Assembly: GCA_963700495.1 (NCBI GenBank)
Contig: CAVOXT010000001.1
Coordinates: 1,116,001-1,180,000, forward strand
Direction of reading: 5' to 3'
Origin: JACCTU01 sp963700495
GTDB taxonomy: Bacteria > Actinomycetota > Thermoleophilia > Gaiellales > Gaiellaceae
DNA: 64,000 bases
The first letter of the stretch is position 1; each line of letters begins with the position of its first letter. The notes below the pieces were generated by a model. That model did not search any database. It had not been told where the DNA came from and worked only from the letters and a program-made list of their open reading frames with translations. A program made the position numbers and the translations under genes. Shown here piece by piece: positions 26,967 through 34,939 of this stretch.

Positions 26967-27276
26967 ATGGGCGACACTGCCAGCGCCATGCTGCTCTACG
27001 ACGTCGTGTCTGCGGTCCAGAACTTCCTGGACGTCTTCATCCTGGTCTACATCCTCGTGATCTTCGCGTACATCATCACGAGCTGGGTCCGGCTCCCGTA
27101 CTCGCCGACCCTGAACCGGATCCAGCGGTTCCTCGTACGACGTCTGCAACCCCTACCTGCGCCTCTTCAGGCGCGTCGTGCCGCCCCTCGGGCCGCTCGA
27201 CCTCTCACCGATGCTCGCGGTCATCACGCTGCTCGTCGTCCAGCAGATTCTGAACGCGATCCTCAACCGACTCTAA
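26967..27276 (+). CDS. YggT-family membrane protein, one frameshift
   Basis: A small integral membrane protein of about 103 residues with two hydrophobic helices: FLDVFILVYILVIFAYIITS at the N-terminus, the conserved link FLYDVCNPYLRLFRRVVPPL, and MLAVITLLVVQQILNAIL near the C-terminus. An extra base near 27138 splits the link; removing it restores the YggT pattern. YggT proteins sit beside sepF and divIVA in many Gram-positive genomes and are thought to act in envelope or division functions. The start is ATG 26967 or 26988. Confidence 0.85.
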
Positions 27277-27286
27277 GGAGCACGCA

Positions 27287-27734
27287 GTGGCACTGACGCC
27301 TGTCGAGATCAAGCACATCCGCCTCGAGCGGGCCTTCTTCGGGTACAAGCGCCCGTTCGTCGACGACGTACTCGAGGAGGTCGCAGGGAGCTTCGAGGAC
27401 GTCTGGCGCGACCGCGCCGACCTCGCCGACAAGGTGGAGCACCTCGAGCATGAGCTCGTCCGCTTCCGCGAGCTCGAGGCGCTCCTCCGGACGACGCTCG
27501 TCTCTGCCGAGCGCGCGTCCCAGGAGCTCAAGGAGCAGGCCCGCAAGGAGTCCGAGCTCGTCGTGACCGAGGCGCACGCCGAGGCGCGGGAGGTCGGTCC
27601 GCCGTGCCCACACCGAGCGTGAGCACCTGCTGACCGAGGCGCGCCGGATCCGCTCGCTGCTCCGCTCCGCTCTCGACGCCCTGGACGTGGAAGAGGCCAA
27701 GCCGGAGCGGGCCGAGGAGCTCGAGGCCGCCTAA
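27287..27734 (+). CDS. divIVA: DivIVA-domain protein, one frameshift
   Basis: A coiled-coil protein of about 149 residues. The N-terminus ALTPVEIKHIRLERAFFGYK and FVDDVLEEVAGSFEDVWRDR form the DivIVA domain, followed by a heptad-rich coil (ADKVEHLEHELVRFRELEAL, ASQELKEQARKESELVVTEA). The coil continues in another frame after an indel near 27600 (HTEREHLLTEARRIRSLLRS, then ALDVEEAKPERAEELEA) to the TAA at 27732-27734. DivIVA/Wag31 proteins recognise curved membrane and direct polar growth or septation. An AAGGAGCACGCAGTGG start region supports GTG 27287. It is short compared with Wag31, so it may be a SepIVA-like paralogue. Confidence 0.85.
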
Positions 27735-27737
27735 TCC

Positions 27738-28022
27738 GTGGATTCCACCCGGCTTCGCCTCCGCGTCGTCCCCGGCGCCGCGAAGGCCGGCATCGTCGGC
27801 CGCTACGGAGAGGCCTGGAAGGTGCGTGTGGCGGCGCCTCCTGAGCGGGGTGCCGCGAACAAGGCCGTGATCGACCTGCTCGCCCGGACGCTGGGCGTGT
27901 CGCCGAGCGCGGTTCGGCTCGTTTCCGGCCAGGGCTCTCGTGACAAGATTGTGGAGGTGGCCGGGGTCCGGCCCGCCGATACCGAGGCGAGGCTCGCCTC
28001 AGCCGAGAGAAAGGGCGCATGA
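27738..28022 (+). CDS. DUF167/YggU-family protein
   Basis: An intact 94-residue protein of the DUF167 family, a small alpha/beta fold of unknown function found near yggT in many bacteria. Motifs are RLRVVPGAAKAGIVG, WKVRVAAPPERGAANKAVID and VRLVSGQGSRDKIVEV. It begins at GTG 27738, three bases after the divIVA stop, and its stop overlaps the ATG of the DksA-like gene. It is probably cytoplasmic. Confidence 0.88.
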   Translation: MDSTRLRLRVVPGAAKAGIVGRYGEAWKVRVAAPPERGAANKAVIDLLARTLGVSPSAVRLVSGQGSRDKIVEVAGVRPADTEARLASAERKGA

Positions 28023-28376
28023 GCACGATCGACACGAGCCGCTTCAAAGACTCCCTGCTCGCCGAGCGGATTCGCGTTGTCGCGGCGATCGAGAACCTCC
28101 GCGCAGGAGAATCCCGGGACGATCGAAGACGAGACCGGGGACGAGACCTACGACCAGCACCCCGCCGACGTCGCGACCGCGATGCACGACCGCGAGCTCG
28201 ACTACGGGCTCGTCGAGAGCGAGGAGGAGCTGCTCGCCGAGATCGACGCCGCGCTCCAGCGGATCGAGGACGGCACGTACGGGATCTGCACGAACTGCGG
28301 CAAGCCGATCTCCGAGGAGCGACTCGAGGCTCTGCCGTGGGCCTCGCTCTGCATCGACTGCGCGAAGGCGAGATGA
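28019..28376 (+). CDS. DksA/TraR-type zinc-finger protein, one frameshift
   Basis: A protein of about 118 residues with a coiled-coil start (SRFKDSLLAERIRVVAAIEN), then TYDQHPADVATAMHDRELDY and a four-Cys zinc finger, CTNCGKPI ... CIDCAKAR. An extra base near 28107 interrupts the frame. Actinobacterial proteins of this type are related to DksA and bind RNA polymerase or act as general stress factors; they often lack the acidic coil tip of DksA. Its stop overlaps the lspA ATG, so it is in the same operon. Confidence 0.85.
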
Positions 28377-28938
28377 GCGAGCCCGCGCCGCAGGCCCGCG
28401 GTCGACGTCCGCGTCGGCTCGACGACCGACGGGCTCACTCCGATCTCCGTCGCCGAGCGGCCGCTCTCGGCCGGCCGCCCGGAGTGGGTCGGGCTCGGCG
28501 CGGTGGCCGGGGCGGCCTTCGTCGCCGACCAGGCGACGAAGCGGATCGTCTCCGGGACGCTCGAGCTGGGCGAGTCGAAGCACGTCGTCGGGCCGCTCGA
28601 CCTGCACCACGTCACAGAACTCGGGGATCGCGTTCGGCCTCTTCCCGAGCGCGACGACGATCGTGATCATCGTCACCTCCATGGTGATCGCCTGGCTGCT
28701 CGTCGTCTTCGCGCGCTCGGGCGCCCGTCATCCGGTGATGCCCGTCGGACTCGGGCTCGTCATCGGCGGTAGCGTGTCCAACCTCGCCGATCGCGTCCGC
28801 CTCGGGCATGTGACGGACTTCCTCGACCTCGAGTTCTGGCCGTCGTTCAACCTCGCCGACACCTTCATCGTCGTCGGTGTCGGGCTCCTGCTCGCCGCTG
28901 CGGTGCTCTCCGATCGTCCGCGTCCGCGTTCCCGCTGA
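28373..28938 (+). CDS. lspA: Lipoprotein signal peptidase LspA, two frameshifts
   Basis: Aspartyl membrane protease that cleaves prolipoproteins after Cys lipidation; the lipoprotein at 10811-11539 would be a substrate. VGLGAVAGAAFVADQATKRI is the first membrane helix with the conserved DQ-x-TK. NSGIAFGLF is the AF motif, and the two catalytic Asp are in GGSVSNLADRVRLGHVTDF and FNLADTFIVVGVGLLL. Frame breaks occur in the poorly conserved N-terminus and near 28617 (one C missing in GTCACAGAAC). The ATG at 28373 overlaps the preceding stop. Confidence 0.9.
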
Positions 28939-29800
28939 CGCCGCGGGCGCGCGGCTCGATCGCTTTCTCGCGTCACTCGACGAGCTCGACTCGCGCGCCG
29001 ACGCCGAGCGGCTCCTCGGCGCGAAGGCGGTCACGGTCGACGGTGAGCGCCGTGCGAAGAGCTACCGCCTCCAGCCGGGGGAGGAGGTCGCGTTCGAGCT
29101 GCCCGAGCGCAAGCCGGAGCCGGCGAGCGCGCCCCTCGACCTGACGATCGCCTACGAGGACGATCACCTGCTCGTCGTCGACAAGCCGGCGGGCGTCGTC
29201 GTCCACCCGGGTGCGGGACACACCGGCGGCACCCTCTCCCAGGCGCTGGCGGCGTACGGCGCCGCCGGTGGGGAGGAGGACCGTCAGGGGATCGTCCACC
29301 GGCTCGACCGAGACACGTCGGGACTCCTCGTCGCCGCGCGCTCGGAGGAGGCGTACGAGCGGCTGCAGGAGCTCGTACGTAGCCGCGCGCTCGAGCGGGA
29401 GTACCTCGCCCTCGTCCGCGGGAAGCCGCGCTCACGCTCCGGCCGGATCGAGGCGCCGATCGGGCGCGACCGTCGCGACCCGACCCGCCAGTCGCTCGAC
29501 ACGGACGCGCCGCGCGAGGCCGTCACGCACTTCGAGCTCGAGCAGCTCTTCCCACGGCACGCGCTCCTGCGCGTCCGGCTCGAGACCGGGCGCATGCACC
29601 AGATCCGCGTCCATCTCCAGGCGATCAACCTGCCCGTGGCGGGGGACGCCGTGTACGGCGTCGGCGGCGAGCTCGGCCTCGAGCGCCAGTTCCTCCACGC
29701 GGCGAGGCTCGCGTTCGTGCATCCGTTCACAGGCGAACGCATCGAGGCGGTCTCGCAGCTCCCGGCCGACCTGGCCGCAGCCCTCCGGCGGGCGGCCTAG
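28877..29800 (+). CDS. rluD: RluD-family 23S rRNA pseudouridine synthase
   Basis: About 307 residues: an S4 RNA-binding domain (DAAGARLDRFLASL, RLLGAKAVTVDG) and the catalytic domain with HRLDRDTSGLLVAA, whose Asp is the nucleophile, plus GRMHQIRVHLQAINLPVAGD near the end. It isomerises uridines in helix 69 of 23S rRNA in RluD proper; the exact sites here are not provable. GTG 28877 is the only usable in-frame start and overlaps lspA by 62 bp, so an indel near the start is possible. Its TAG (29798-29800) lies within the CTAG target of the IS481 element. Confidence 0.92.
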   Translation: MSGSCSPLRCSPIVRVRVPADAAGARLDRFLASLDELDSRADAERLLGAKAVTVDGERRAKSYRLQPGEEVAFELPERKPEPASAPLDLTIAYEDDHLLVVDKPAGVVVHPGAGHTGGTLSQALAAYGAAGGEEDRQGIVHRLDRDTSGLLVAARSEEAYERLQELVRSRALEREYLALVRGKPRSRSGRIEAPIGRDRRDPTRQSLDTDAPREAVTHFELEQLFPRHALLRVRLETGRMHQIRVHLQAINLPVAGDAVYGVGGELGLERQFLHAARLAFVHPFTGERIEAVSQLPADLAAALRRAA

Positions 29801-29801
29801 C

Positions 29802-30827
29802 TGTAATTCCCAGACACGTTGTTGACGGTTCGCTGAGGCGGTGATGTCAAAGAGCCCTCCTAGGGTGCGGCTTGTCGGAGTCGCAACCACAAGGAGGGCT
29901 CGATGATTCTTCATGCTAATGCCGCTCTCAGCCGCCGCCAGCGAGAGCGCCTTGTCGCGCTTGTCTTGGCCGGGGCCACGATCACCGCCGCCGCGCTCGT
30001 CGTTGGCTGCTCGCGGCAAACCGCGTCGAAGTGGGTGGGTAGAGCGCGCGGCGGCGAGGGCCTCGACGATCGTTCCTCGCGGCCGCGACACTCTCCGAAG
30101 CGGACGCCGGCAGCGGTCGAGCAGGCGGTTCTGCGCGCGCGGCAGGAGCTGCGTCTCGGACCGCACCCGCTCGGCTGGGCGCTCGGGCTCGCCGCCTCGA
30201 CCGTGCACGCGGTCCTGCGCCGGCACGGCTGCTCGCGGCTGAAGCCCCGCCTGCCGCGCGAGGCGGTCGTCCGCTACGAGCGCGAGCGGCCGGGCGAGCT
30301 GTTGCACGTCGACGTCAAGAAGCTCGGCCGGATCGGCGCCCCCGGCCACCGCGTCACCGGCGATCGCTCCCAACGCAGCCGCGGCGTCGGCTGGCGCTAC
30401 CTCTTCTGCGCGATCGACGACGCGACCAGGCTCGGCTTCGCCCGCCTCTACCCCGACGAGACGGCCGACTCGGCGCTCGCCTTCCTCAGCGCCTGCGAGC
30501 GCTTCTACGGCGAGCACGGGATCCAGCTCGAGCGCGTGCTGACCGACAACGGCACCTGCTTCAAGCGCCGCTGGGCAGAGGGCTGCGAGCGGCTCGGGAT
30601 CGCCGTCCGCAAGACGCGTCCCTACCGACCGCAAACCAACGGCAAGGCCGAGCGCTTCATCCGCACGCTGCTCGAGCTCTGGGCCTACGCCTACCCCTAC
30701 CAACACGAACAGGAGCGGGCAGCAGCACTAGCCCCCGCGCTCGACTCCTACAATCGCTTCCGCAGACACCGCGCCCTCGGAGGCCTGACACCCCTTCAGC
30801 GCGTCAACAACCTCTCTGGGACGAACA
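29802..30827 (+). mobile_element. Intact IS481-family insertion sequence
   Basis: Terminal inverted repeats at 29802-29828 and 30801-30827 match at 21 of 27 positions (both begin TGT and share TCCCAGA and GTTGTTGACG). A single full-length transposase lies between them. The element is flanked by CCTAGC (29796-29801) and GCTAGC (30828-30833), i.e. a duplicated CTAG within NCTAGN, the known IS481 target. It has inserted between the convergent rluD and GGDEF genes without breaking either. The near-perfect structure suggests recent insertion. Confidence 0.95.
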
Positions 30828-30832
30828 GCTAG
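29903..30832 (+). CDS. IS481-family DDE transposase
   Basis: A 309-residue transposase. The N-terminal helix-turn-helix region covers about 10-110 (ALSRRQRERLVALVLAGATI, CSRQTASKWVGRARGGEGL). The rve/integrase core has the catalytic triad Asp137 (LLHVDVKK), Asp215 (VLTDNGTCF) and Glu250 (NGKAERFIRTL). The spacing of 34 residues between the second Asp and Glu fits the family. The ATG is preceded by AAGGAGGGCTCG. The stop codon TAG (30830-30832) is not inside the element proper: it comes from the right copy of the CTAG target duplication. Confidence 0.96.
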   Translation: MILHANAALSRRQRERLVALVLAGATITAAALVVGCSRQTASKWVGRARGGEGLDDRSSRPRHSPKRTPAAVEQAVLRARQELRLGPHPLGWALGLAASTVHAVLRRHGCSRLKPRLPREAVVRYERERPGELLHVDVKKLGRIGAPGHRVTGDRSQRSRGVGWRYLFCAIDDATRLGFARLYPDETADSALAFLSACERFYGEHGIQLERVLTDNGTCFKRRWAEGCERLGIAVRKTRPYRPQTNGKAERFIRTLLELWAYAYPYQHEQERAAALAPALDSYNRFRRHRALGGLTPLQRVNNLSGTNS

Positions 30833-30834
30833 CC

Positions 30835-31770
30835 CTAGTCGACGCCCTTCGCACGCTTCGCCTTGTAGAGGCGCTCGTCGGCCAGCCGGAAGAGCGCATC
30901 CGCCGAGACGGCGTCCTGTGGATACGAGGCCAGGCCGGCGCTGACCGACAACCCCGCCGGCAGCCGCCCGCCGGCCGCCTCCTCGTCGACGAGGTCGTTC
31001 AGGCGGGTGAGGAACCGGCTGCCCGTCTCGGAGTCGCTCTCGATCAGGCAGGCGGCGAACTCGTCGCCGCCCATCCGCCCGGCGAGGTCGGAGGCGCGCA
31101 GGGACTCGGACATGATCGAGGCGACCCGCATGAGCACGCGGTCGCCCTCCGGGTGCCCGAGCGTGTCGTTGATCTTCTTGAAGTCGTCCAGGTCGACGTA
31201 GACCAGCGTCAGACCGCGTTCGTAGCGGCGCGCGCGGAAGAGCTCGTCGTCGACCGCAGCGTCGAACGCTGCGTGGTTCAGGAGGCCTGTGAGCGGGTCG
31301 CGGCGCGCCTGTTCGGCGAGCTCCGACGTCGCCCGGTCGAAGTACGCGACCACGCATTCGGCCACGAGCATGTCGAGGCTGTCGTTGAGACGCCGCTCCG
31401 CCTCCAGCAACTCCGGCCCGGTCAGCTGGGGTGCGCGCTTCGAGACGAAGCGCCAGAGGACGCGGCGGAGGACGAGGAGCTCGGTCACGATCTCGCGCGG
31501 CGCGAAGCCGAGAGCCTCCCGCTCCCGCGCGTGGTCGCGGACGAGCTGCGCGAGCGGACCGCCGCGGCGCAAGCGCCCGGGCTGGGGGTCGCCGAGCTCC
31601 TTGGCGAGCTCCACGACGAAGGTCGGGACGTCCCCGAGCTGGCCGACCTGCCCGAGCCTCTGGAGCGAGGGCACCGCGTCGTCGCGGAGGCTCTCCTCGA
31701 CGACCTCGAGGGCCAGTTCGAACGACGCCTCGCGGATCTCGTTTGCAAGCCCGGTGAGCGTCTCCGCCAC
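30835..31770 (-). CDS. Diguanylate cyclase with RsbRD-like N-terminal domain
   Basis: A 311-residue soluble enzyme making c-di-GMP from two GTP. Residues 15-145 look like the all-helical RsbRD/RsbR-N sensor fold (LGDVPTFVVELAKELGDPQP, REREALGFAPREIVTELLVL). The GGDEF domain (about 158-305) starts DPLTGLLNHAAFDAAVDDEL and has an intact GGDEF at 234-238. RASD at 225-228 is an RxxD I-site five residues before it, so product inhibition is likely. No membrane segment is present. It is convergent with rluD; the IS481 element lies between them. It may feed the c-di-GMP sensed by the RsiG-like protein at 57.8 kb. Confidence 0.92.
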   Translation of the reverse strand: MAETLTGLANEIREASFELALEVVEESLRDDAVPSLQRLGQVGQLGDVPTFVVELAKELGDPQPGRLRRGGPLAQLVRDHAREREALGFAPREIVTELLVLRRVLWRFVSKRAPQLTGPELLEAERRLNDSLDMLVAECVVAYFDRATSELAEQARRDPLTGLLNHAAFDAAVDDELFRARRYERGLTLVYVDLDDFKKINDTLGHPEGDRVLMRVASIMSESLRASDLAGRMGGDEFAACLIESDSETGSRFLTRLNDLVDEEAAGGRLPAGLSVSAGLASYPQDAVSADALFRLADERLYKAKRAKGVD

Positions 31771-31783
31771 CGGGTCACAATAA

Positions 31784-31812
31784 GGTGAATCCCGGTCGGA
31801 TCCCGCTAGAAT
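31784..31812 (+). promoter_or_regulatory. Possible rpsB promoter
   Basis: TAGAAT (31807-31812) is a good -10; the hexamer 17 bp upstream (GGTGAA, 31784-31789) is only a weak -35. It would give a leader of about 120 nt before rpsB, containing a GGAGG ribosome-binding site near 31924. Long leaders before rpsB often hold S2 autoregulatory structures; I see no recognisable conserved motif here. Confidence 0.35.
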
Positions 31813-31939
31813 GCGCGGCTGTCCAATTTCCCGACCCGGTGGGGCGACTCGGGTGGCGGTGCCGAGATGACGGATCCCGGTTCCAGCCGAGCCCGCCGGT
31901 AGCAGTGAAATCGAAACCGAGAACGGAGGCTACGCCACC

Positions 31940-32812
31940 ATGTCCGTCGTCAGCATGCGAGAACTCCTGGAGGCCGGAGTCCACTTCGGCCACCAGACCA
32001 GACGCTGGAACCCCAAGATGCGCCGCTTCATCTTCACGGAGCGCGGCGGGATCTACATCATCGACCTCCAGCAGACGCAGGAGCTGCTCGAGGAAGCGCA
32101 CGACTTCGCGAAGAACGTCGCGACGCGGAACGGCACCGTCCTCTTCGTGGGCACGAAGAAGCAGGCACAGGACGCTGTCGAGAACCACGCCAAGCGGGTC
32201 GGTATGCCCTACGTGAACCACCGCTGGCTCGGCGGCCTGCTCACGAACTGGCGCACGATCCACAGCCGGATCGAGCGGCTGCACGAGCTGCGCCGCCTGA
32301 ACGAGGAGGGCCAGCTCGACCTGCTCCCCGCCAAGGAGCGGATCGCCTTGCTCGGCGAGCTCGAGAAGCTCGACGCGAACCTCGGCGGCGTCGCCGACAT
32401 GCGCCGCCAGCCCGACGCGGTCTTCATCCTCGACCTCCGCAAGGAGCAGCTCGCGGTCGCCGAGGCTCGGCGCCTGAACATCCCGATCATCGCGCTCGTC
32501 GACACGAACTGCGACCCGGACGAGGCCGACCACGTCATCCCCGGAAACGACGACGCGATCCGCTCGTGTGAGCTCGTCACGAGGGTGATCGCCGACGGCG
32601 TCGCAGCGGGCAAGACCGGCCTGACCGAACAGGAGCTGGCCGCTCGCCCGGCGGCGGAGCCCGAGACGCCCGTCGAGGGCGAGGCGGAGCCGGTCGCAGA
32701 GGCAGAGCCCGTGTCGGAGGCCGAGCCGGAGTTGGTCGCAGAGGCCGAGCCGGTCGCGGAGGAACAGGCCGAGCCGGCAGCGGAGGCAGAAACCGAGACG
32801 GTGACGACGTGA
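31940..32812 (+). CDS. rpsB: 30S ribosomal protein S2 with acidic repeat tail
   Basis: Ribosomal protein S2 of 290 residues. The core (1-230) has MRELLEAGVHFGHQTRRWNP, GTVLFVGTKKQAQDAVEN, YVNHRWLGGLLTNWRTI and DTNCDPDEADHVIPGNDDAI. From about 230 an added tail of some 60 residues is made of irregular repeats of EAEPVAEAEPVSEAEPE type, rich in Glu, Ala, Val and Pro. Such acidic tails occur in some actinobacterial S2 proteins and are probably disordered. It heads the translation/envelope operon and its stop overlaps the tsf GTG. Confidence 0.97.
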   Translation: MSVVSMRELLEAGVHFGHQTRRWNPKMRRFIFTERGGIYIIDLQQTQELLEEAHDFAKNVATRNGTVLFVGTKKQAQDAVENHAKRVGMPYVNHRWLGGLLTNWRTIHSRIERLHELRRLNEEGQLDLLPAKERIALLGELEKLDANLGGVADMRRQPDAVFILDLRKEQLAVAEARRLNIPIIALVDTNCDPDEADHVIPGNDDAIRSCELVTRVIADGVAAGKTGLTEQELAARPAAEPETPVEGEAEPVAEAEPVSEAEPELVAEAEPVAEEQAEPAAEAETETVTT

Positions 32813-33612
32813 CGGCGATCTCCGCCTCGCTCGTCAAGGAGCTTCGGGACATGACCGGCGCCGGGATCATGGACGCCAAGCGCGCCCTGCAGGACACGGG
32901 CGGCGACGTCGACGCGGCGAAGCGGCTGCTCCGCGAGAAAGGCATGGCCTCGGCGGACAAGCGGGCCGGGAAGGCGACCACGGAGGGCAAGGTCGGCTAC
33001 CGGATCCAGGAAGACGGGAGCAGGGGCACCATCGTCGGTGTCGGCTGCGAGTCGGAGCCGGTCTCCAACAACGCCGAGTTCCTCGCTTTCGCGAAGAAGG
33101 TGCTCGAGCTCGTCGACGCCCAGGGTGTGGGTGCCGAAGCGGAGCTCGAGGACGAGCGCAAGGAGCTCTCGGCCAGGCTGGGCGAGAACATCCAGATCGT
33201 GCAGCCCGCCCGCTTCGAGCGCGTGGACATGGGCGCGATCGAGGGGTACGCGCACCCCCCGGCGAACAAGCTCGGTGTGCTCGTGCAGCTGCGCGGCGGG
33301 TCGCGCGAGCTCGCCCGCTTCGTCGCGATGCACATCGCGGCGTCGGCTCCCCAGTACATCGCACGGGAGGACGTTCCCGAGGAGATCGTGGCGGCCGAGC
33401 GCGACATCTACCTCTCTTCGGACGAGGTCCTGTCGAAGCCGGAGCAGGTGCGTGAGAAGATCGTCGAAGGGATGATCAACAAGCGCTTCTTCGCCGCGCA
33501 GGTGCTCGCGGAGCAGCCCTGGATCCACGACACCGGCAAGACGGTCGGGCAGGCGCTGGGCGAGGAGAACGCTGCGGTCATCGAGTTCGAGCGGATCTCG
33601 CTCGCGGGGTGA
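32809..33612 (+). CDS. tsf: Elongation factor Ts
   Basis: Guanine-nucleotide exchange factor for EF-Tu, 267 residues, intact. The N-terminal UBA-like domain has SLVKELRDMTGAGIMDAKRA; the exchange core includes VGVGCESEPVSNNAEFLAFA and HIAASAPQYIAREDVPEEIV, and the C-terminus has FFAAQVLAEQPWIHDTGKTV. It is slightly longer than the actinobacterial average. The GTG start overlaps the rpsB stop (GTGA), consistent with translational coupling, and its own stop overlaps pyrH. Confidence 0.97.
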   Translation: MTAISASLVKELRDMTGAGIMDAKRALQDTGGDVDAAKRLLREKGMASADKRAGKATTEGKVGYRIQEDGSRGTIVGVGCESEPVSNNAEFLAFAKKVLELVDAQGVGAEAELEDERKELSARLGENIQIVQPARFERVDMGAIEGYAHPPANKLGVLVQLRGGSRELARFVAMHIAASAPQYIAREDVPEEIVAAERDIYLSSDEVLSKPEQVREKIVEGMINKRFFAAQVLAEQPWIHDTGKTVGQALGEENAAVIEFERISLAG

Positions 33613-34382
33613 CCGCCCAGTCACAGGAGTCCCCGGCGGCCGCGCCGGCGGCCGCCGCGCCGTTCCGGCGCTTTCTGCTCAAGCTCTCGGGCGAGGCCCT
33701 CATGGGCCCGGGCGAGTACGGGCTCGACGCGCAGACCGTCGACGAGCTCGCCCGTGAGATCGTCTCGGTCGTCGCCGACAGCGCCGTCGAGCTCGCGATC
33801 GTCGTCGGCGCGGGGAACATCTACCGCGGGATCTCAGGGGCGGCCGAGGGGATGGACCGCGCCACGGCCGACTACATCGGGATGCTCGCGACCGTGATGA
33901 ACTCGCTGACGCTCCAGGACGCGCTCGAGCGCGCGGGTGCCGAGACGCGCGTCCTCTCGGCGATGGAGGTCGCCGAGGTCGCCGAGCCGTACATCCGCCG
34001 TCGGGCGATGCGGCACCTCGAGAAGCGCCGGATCGTGATCTTCGCGGCTGGTACCGGCAACCCGTTCTTCACGACGGACACGGCGGCGGCCCTGCGGGCG
34101 CTCGAGATCGGCGCGCAGGCGATCCTGATGGCGAAGCACGGCGCCGGCGGCGTTTACACGGCCGACCCGAACGAGGATCCGGACGCCGAGTTCATCCCGC
34201 AGCTGACCCATCTCGAGGCGATCGAGCGTGGCCTGAAGGTGATGGATACGACGGCGCTCTCGCTCTGCATGGACAACGACCTGCCGATCTACGTGTTCGG
34301 CAGTGCCGACGGCAACCTGCGCCGCGTCGTCTCCGGCGAGCGCGTGGGGACGATCATCTCGACCGGAAGGGAGGCGGCGTGA
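33609..34382 (+). CDS. pyrH: Uridylate kinase
   Basis: UMP kinase of the amino-acid-kinase fold, converting UMP to UDP in pyrimidine synthesis. It has 257 residues with an Ala/Pro-rich N-terminal extension of about 15 residues before RRFLLKLSGEALMG. Other motifs are VVGAGNIYRG, ADYIGMLATVMNSLTLQDAL, AAGTGNPFFTTDTAAALRAL and TALSLCMDNDLPIYVF. The GTG at 33609 overlaps tsf; an internal start near the core is possible but lacks a better ribosome-binding site. The order rpsB-tsf-pyrH-frr is the standard one. Confidence 0.97.
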   Translation: MTAQSQESPAAAPAAAAPFRRFLLKLSGEALMGPGEYGLDAQTVDELAREIVSVVADSAVELAIVVGAGNIYRGISGAAEGMDRATADYIGMLATVMNSLTLQDALERAGAETRVLSAMEVAEVAEPYIRRRAMRHLEKRRIVIFAAGTGNPFFTTDTAAALRALEIGAQAILMAKHGAGGVYTADPNEDPDAEFIPQLTHLEAIERGLKVMDTTALSLCMDNDLPIYVFGSADGNLRRVVSGERVGTIISTGREAA

Positions 34383-34939
34383 CCGTCGACGAGCTGATTC
34401 AGGACGCAGAGCGGCGGATGGACCGCTCTGTCGAGGCCGCACGGACCGAGTTCAACACCGTGCGCACGGGACGCGCGTCGGCGGCGCTGCTCGACCGCGT
34501 CGGGATCGACTACTACGGGCAGGAGACGCCGCTCAAGCAGCTCGCGACGATCAACGTCCCGGAGCCGCGCATGCTCACGATCCAGCCCTTCGACCCGAGC
34601 TCGGTCAAGCAGATCGAGAAGGCGATCCTCGAGTCGGACCTCGGGCTGACGCCGTCAAACGACGGCAAGCTGATCCGCCTGCCGATCCCGCAGCTGACCG
34701 AGGAGCGGCGCAAGGAGCTGGTCAAGGTCGTTCGGCACCTCGCGGAGGAAGGGCGGATCGCGGTGCGAAACGTGCGGCGCGACGTGATGCACCATCTGAA
34801 GGAGCTCTCGAACAAGGGTGAGGTCGGCGCCGACGAGGAGCATCGCGCCGAGGAACGGGTACAGAAGCTCACCGACGACCACATCAAGATGATCGACGAC
34901 TCCCTGAAACACAAGGAAGCTGAGATCCTGGAGGTTTGA
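34379..34939 (+). CDS. frr: Ribosome recycling factor
   Basis: A 186-residue factor that, with EF-G, splits post-termination ribosomes. The sequence shows both domains: the helical bundle (RMDRSVEAARTEFNTVRTGR, then the C-terminal RRDVMHHLKELSNKGEVGAD) and the inserted small domain (QLATINVPEPRMLTIQPFDP). Length and motifs are standard. The GTG start at 34379 overlaps pyrH, and its TGA overlaps the uppS ATG (TGATG). Confidence 0.97.
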   Translation: MTVDELIQDAERRMDRSVEAARTEFNTVRTGRASAALLDRVGIDYYGQETPLKQLATINVPEPRMLTIQPFDPSSVKQIEKAILESDLGLTPSNDGKLIRLPIPQLTEERRKELVKVVRHLAEEGRIAVRNVRRDVMHHLKELSNKGEVGADEEHRAEERVQKLTDDHIKMIDDSLKHKEAEILEV

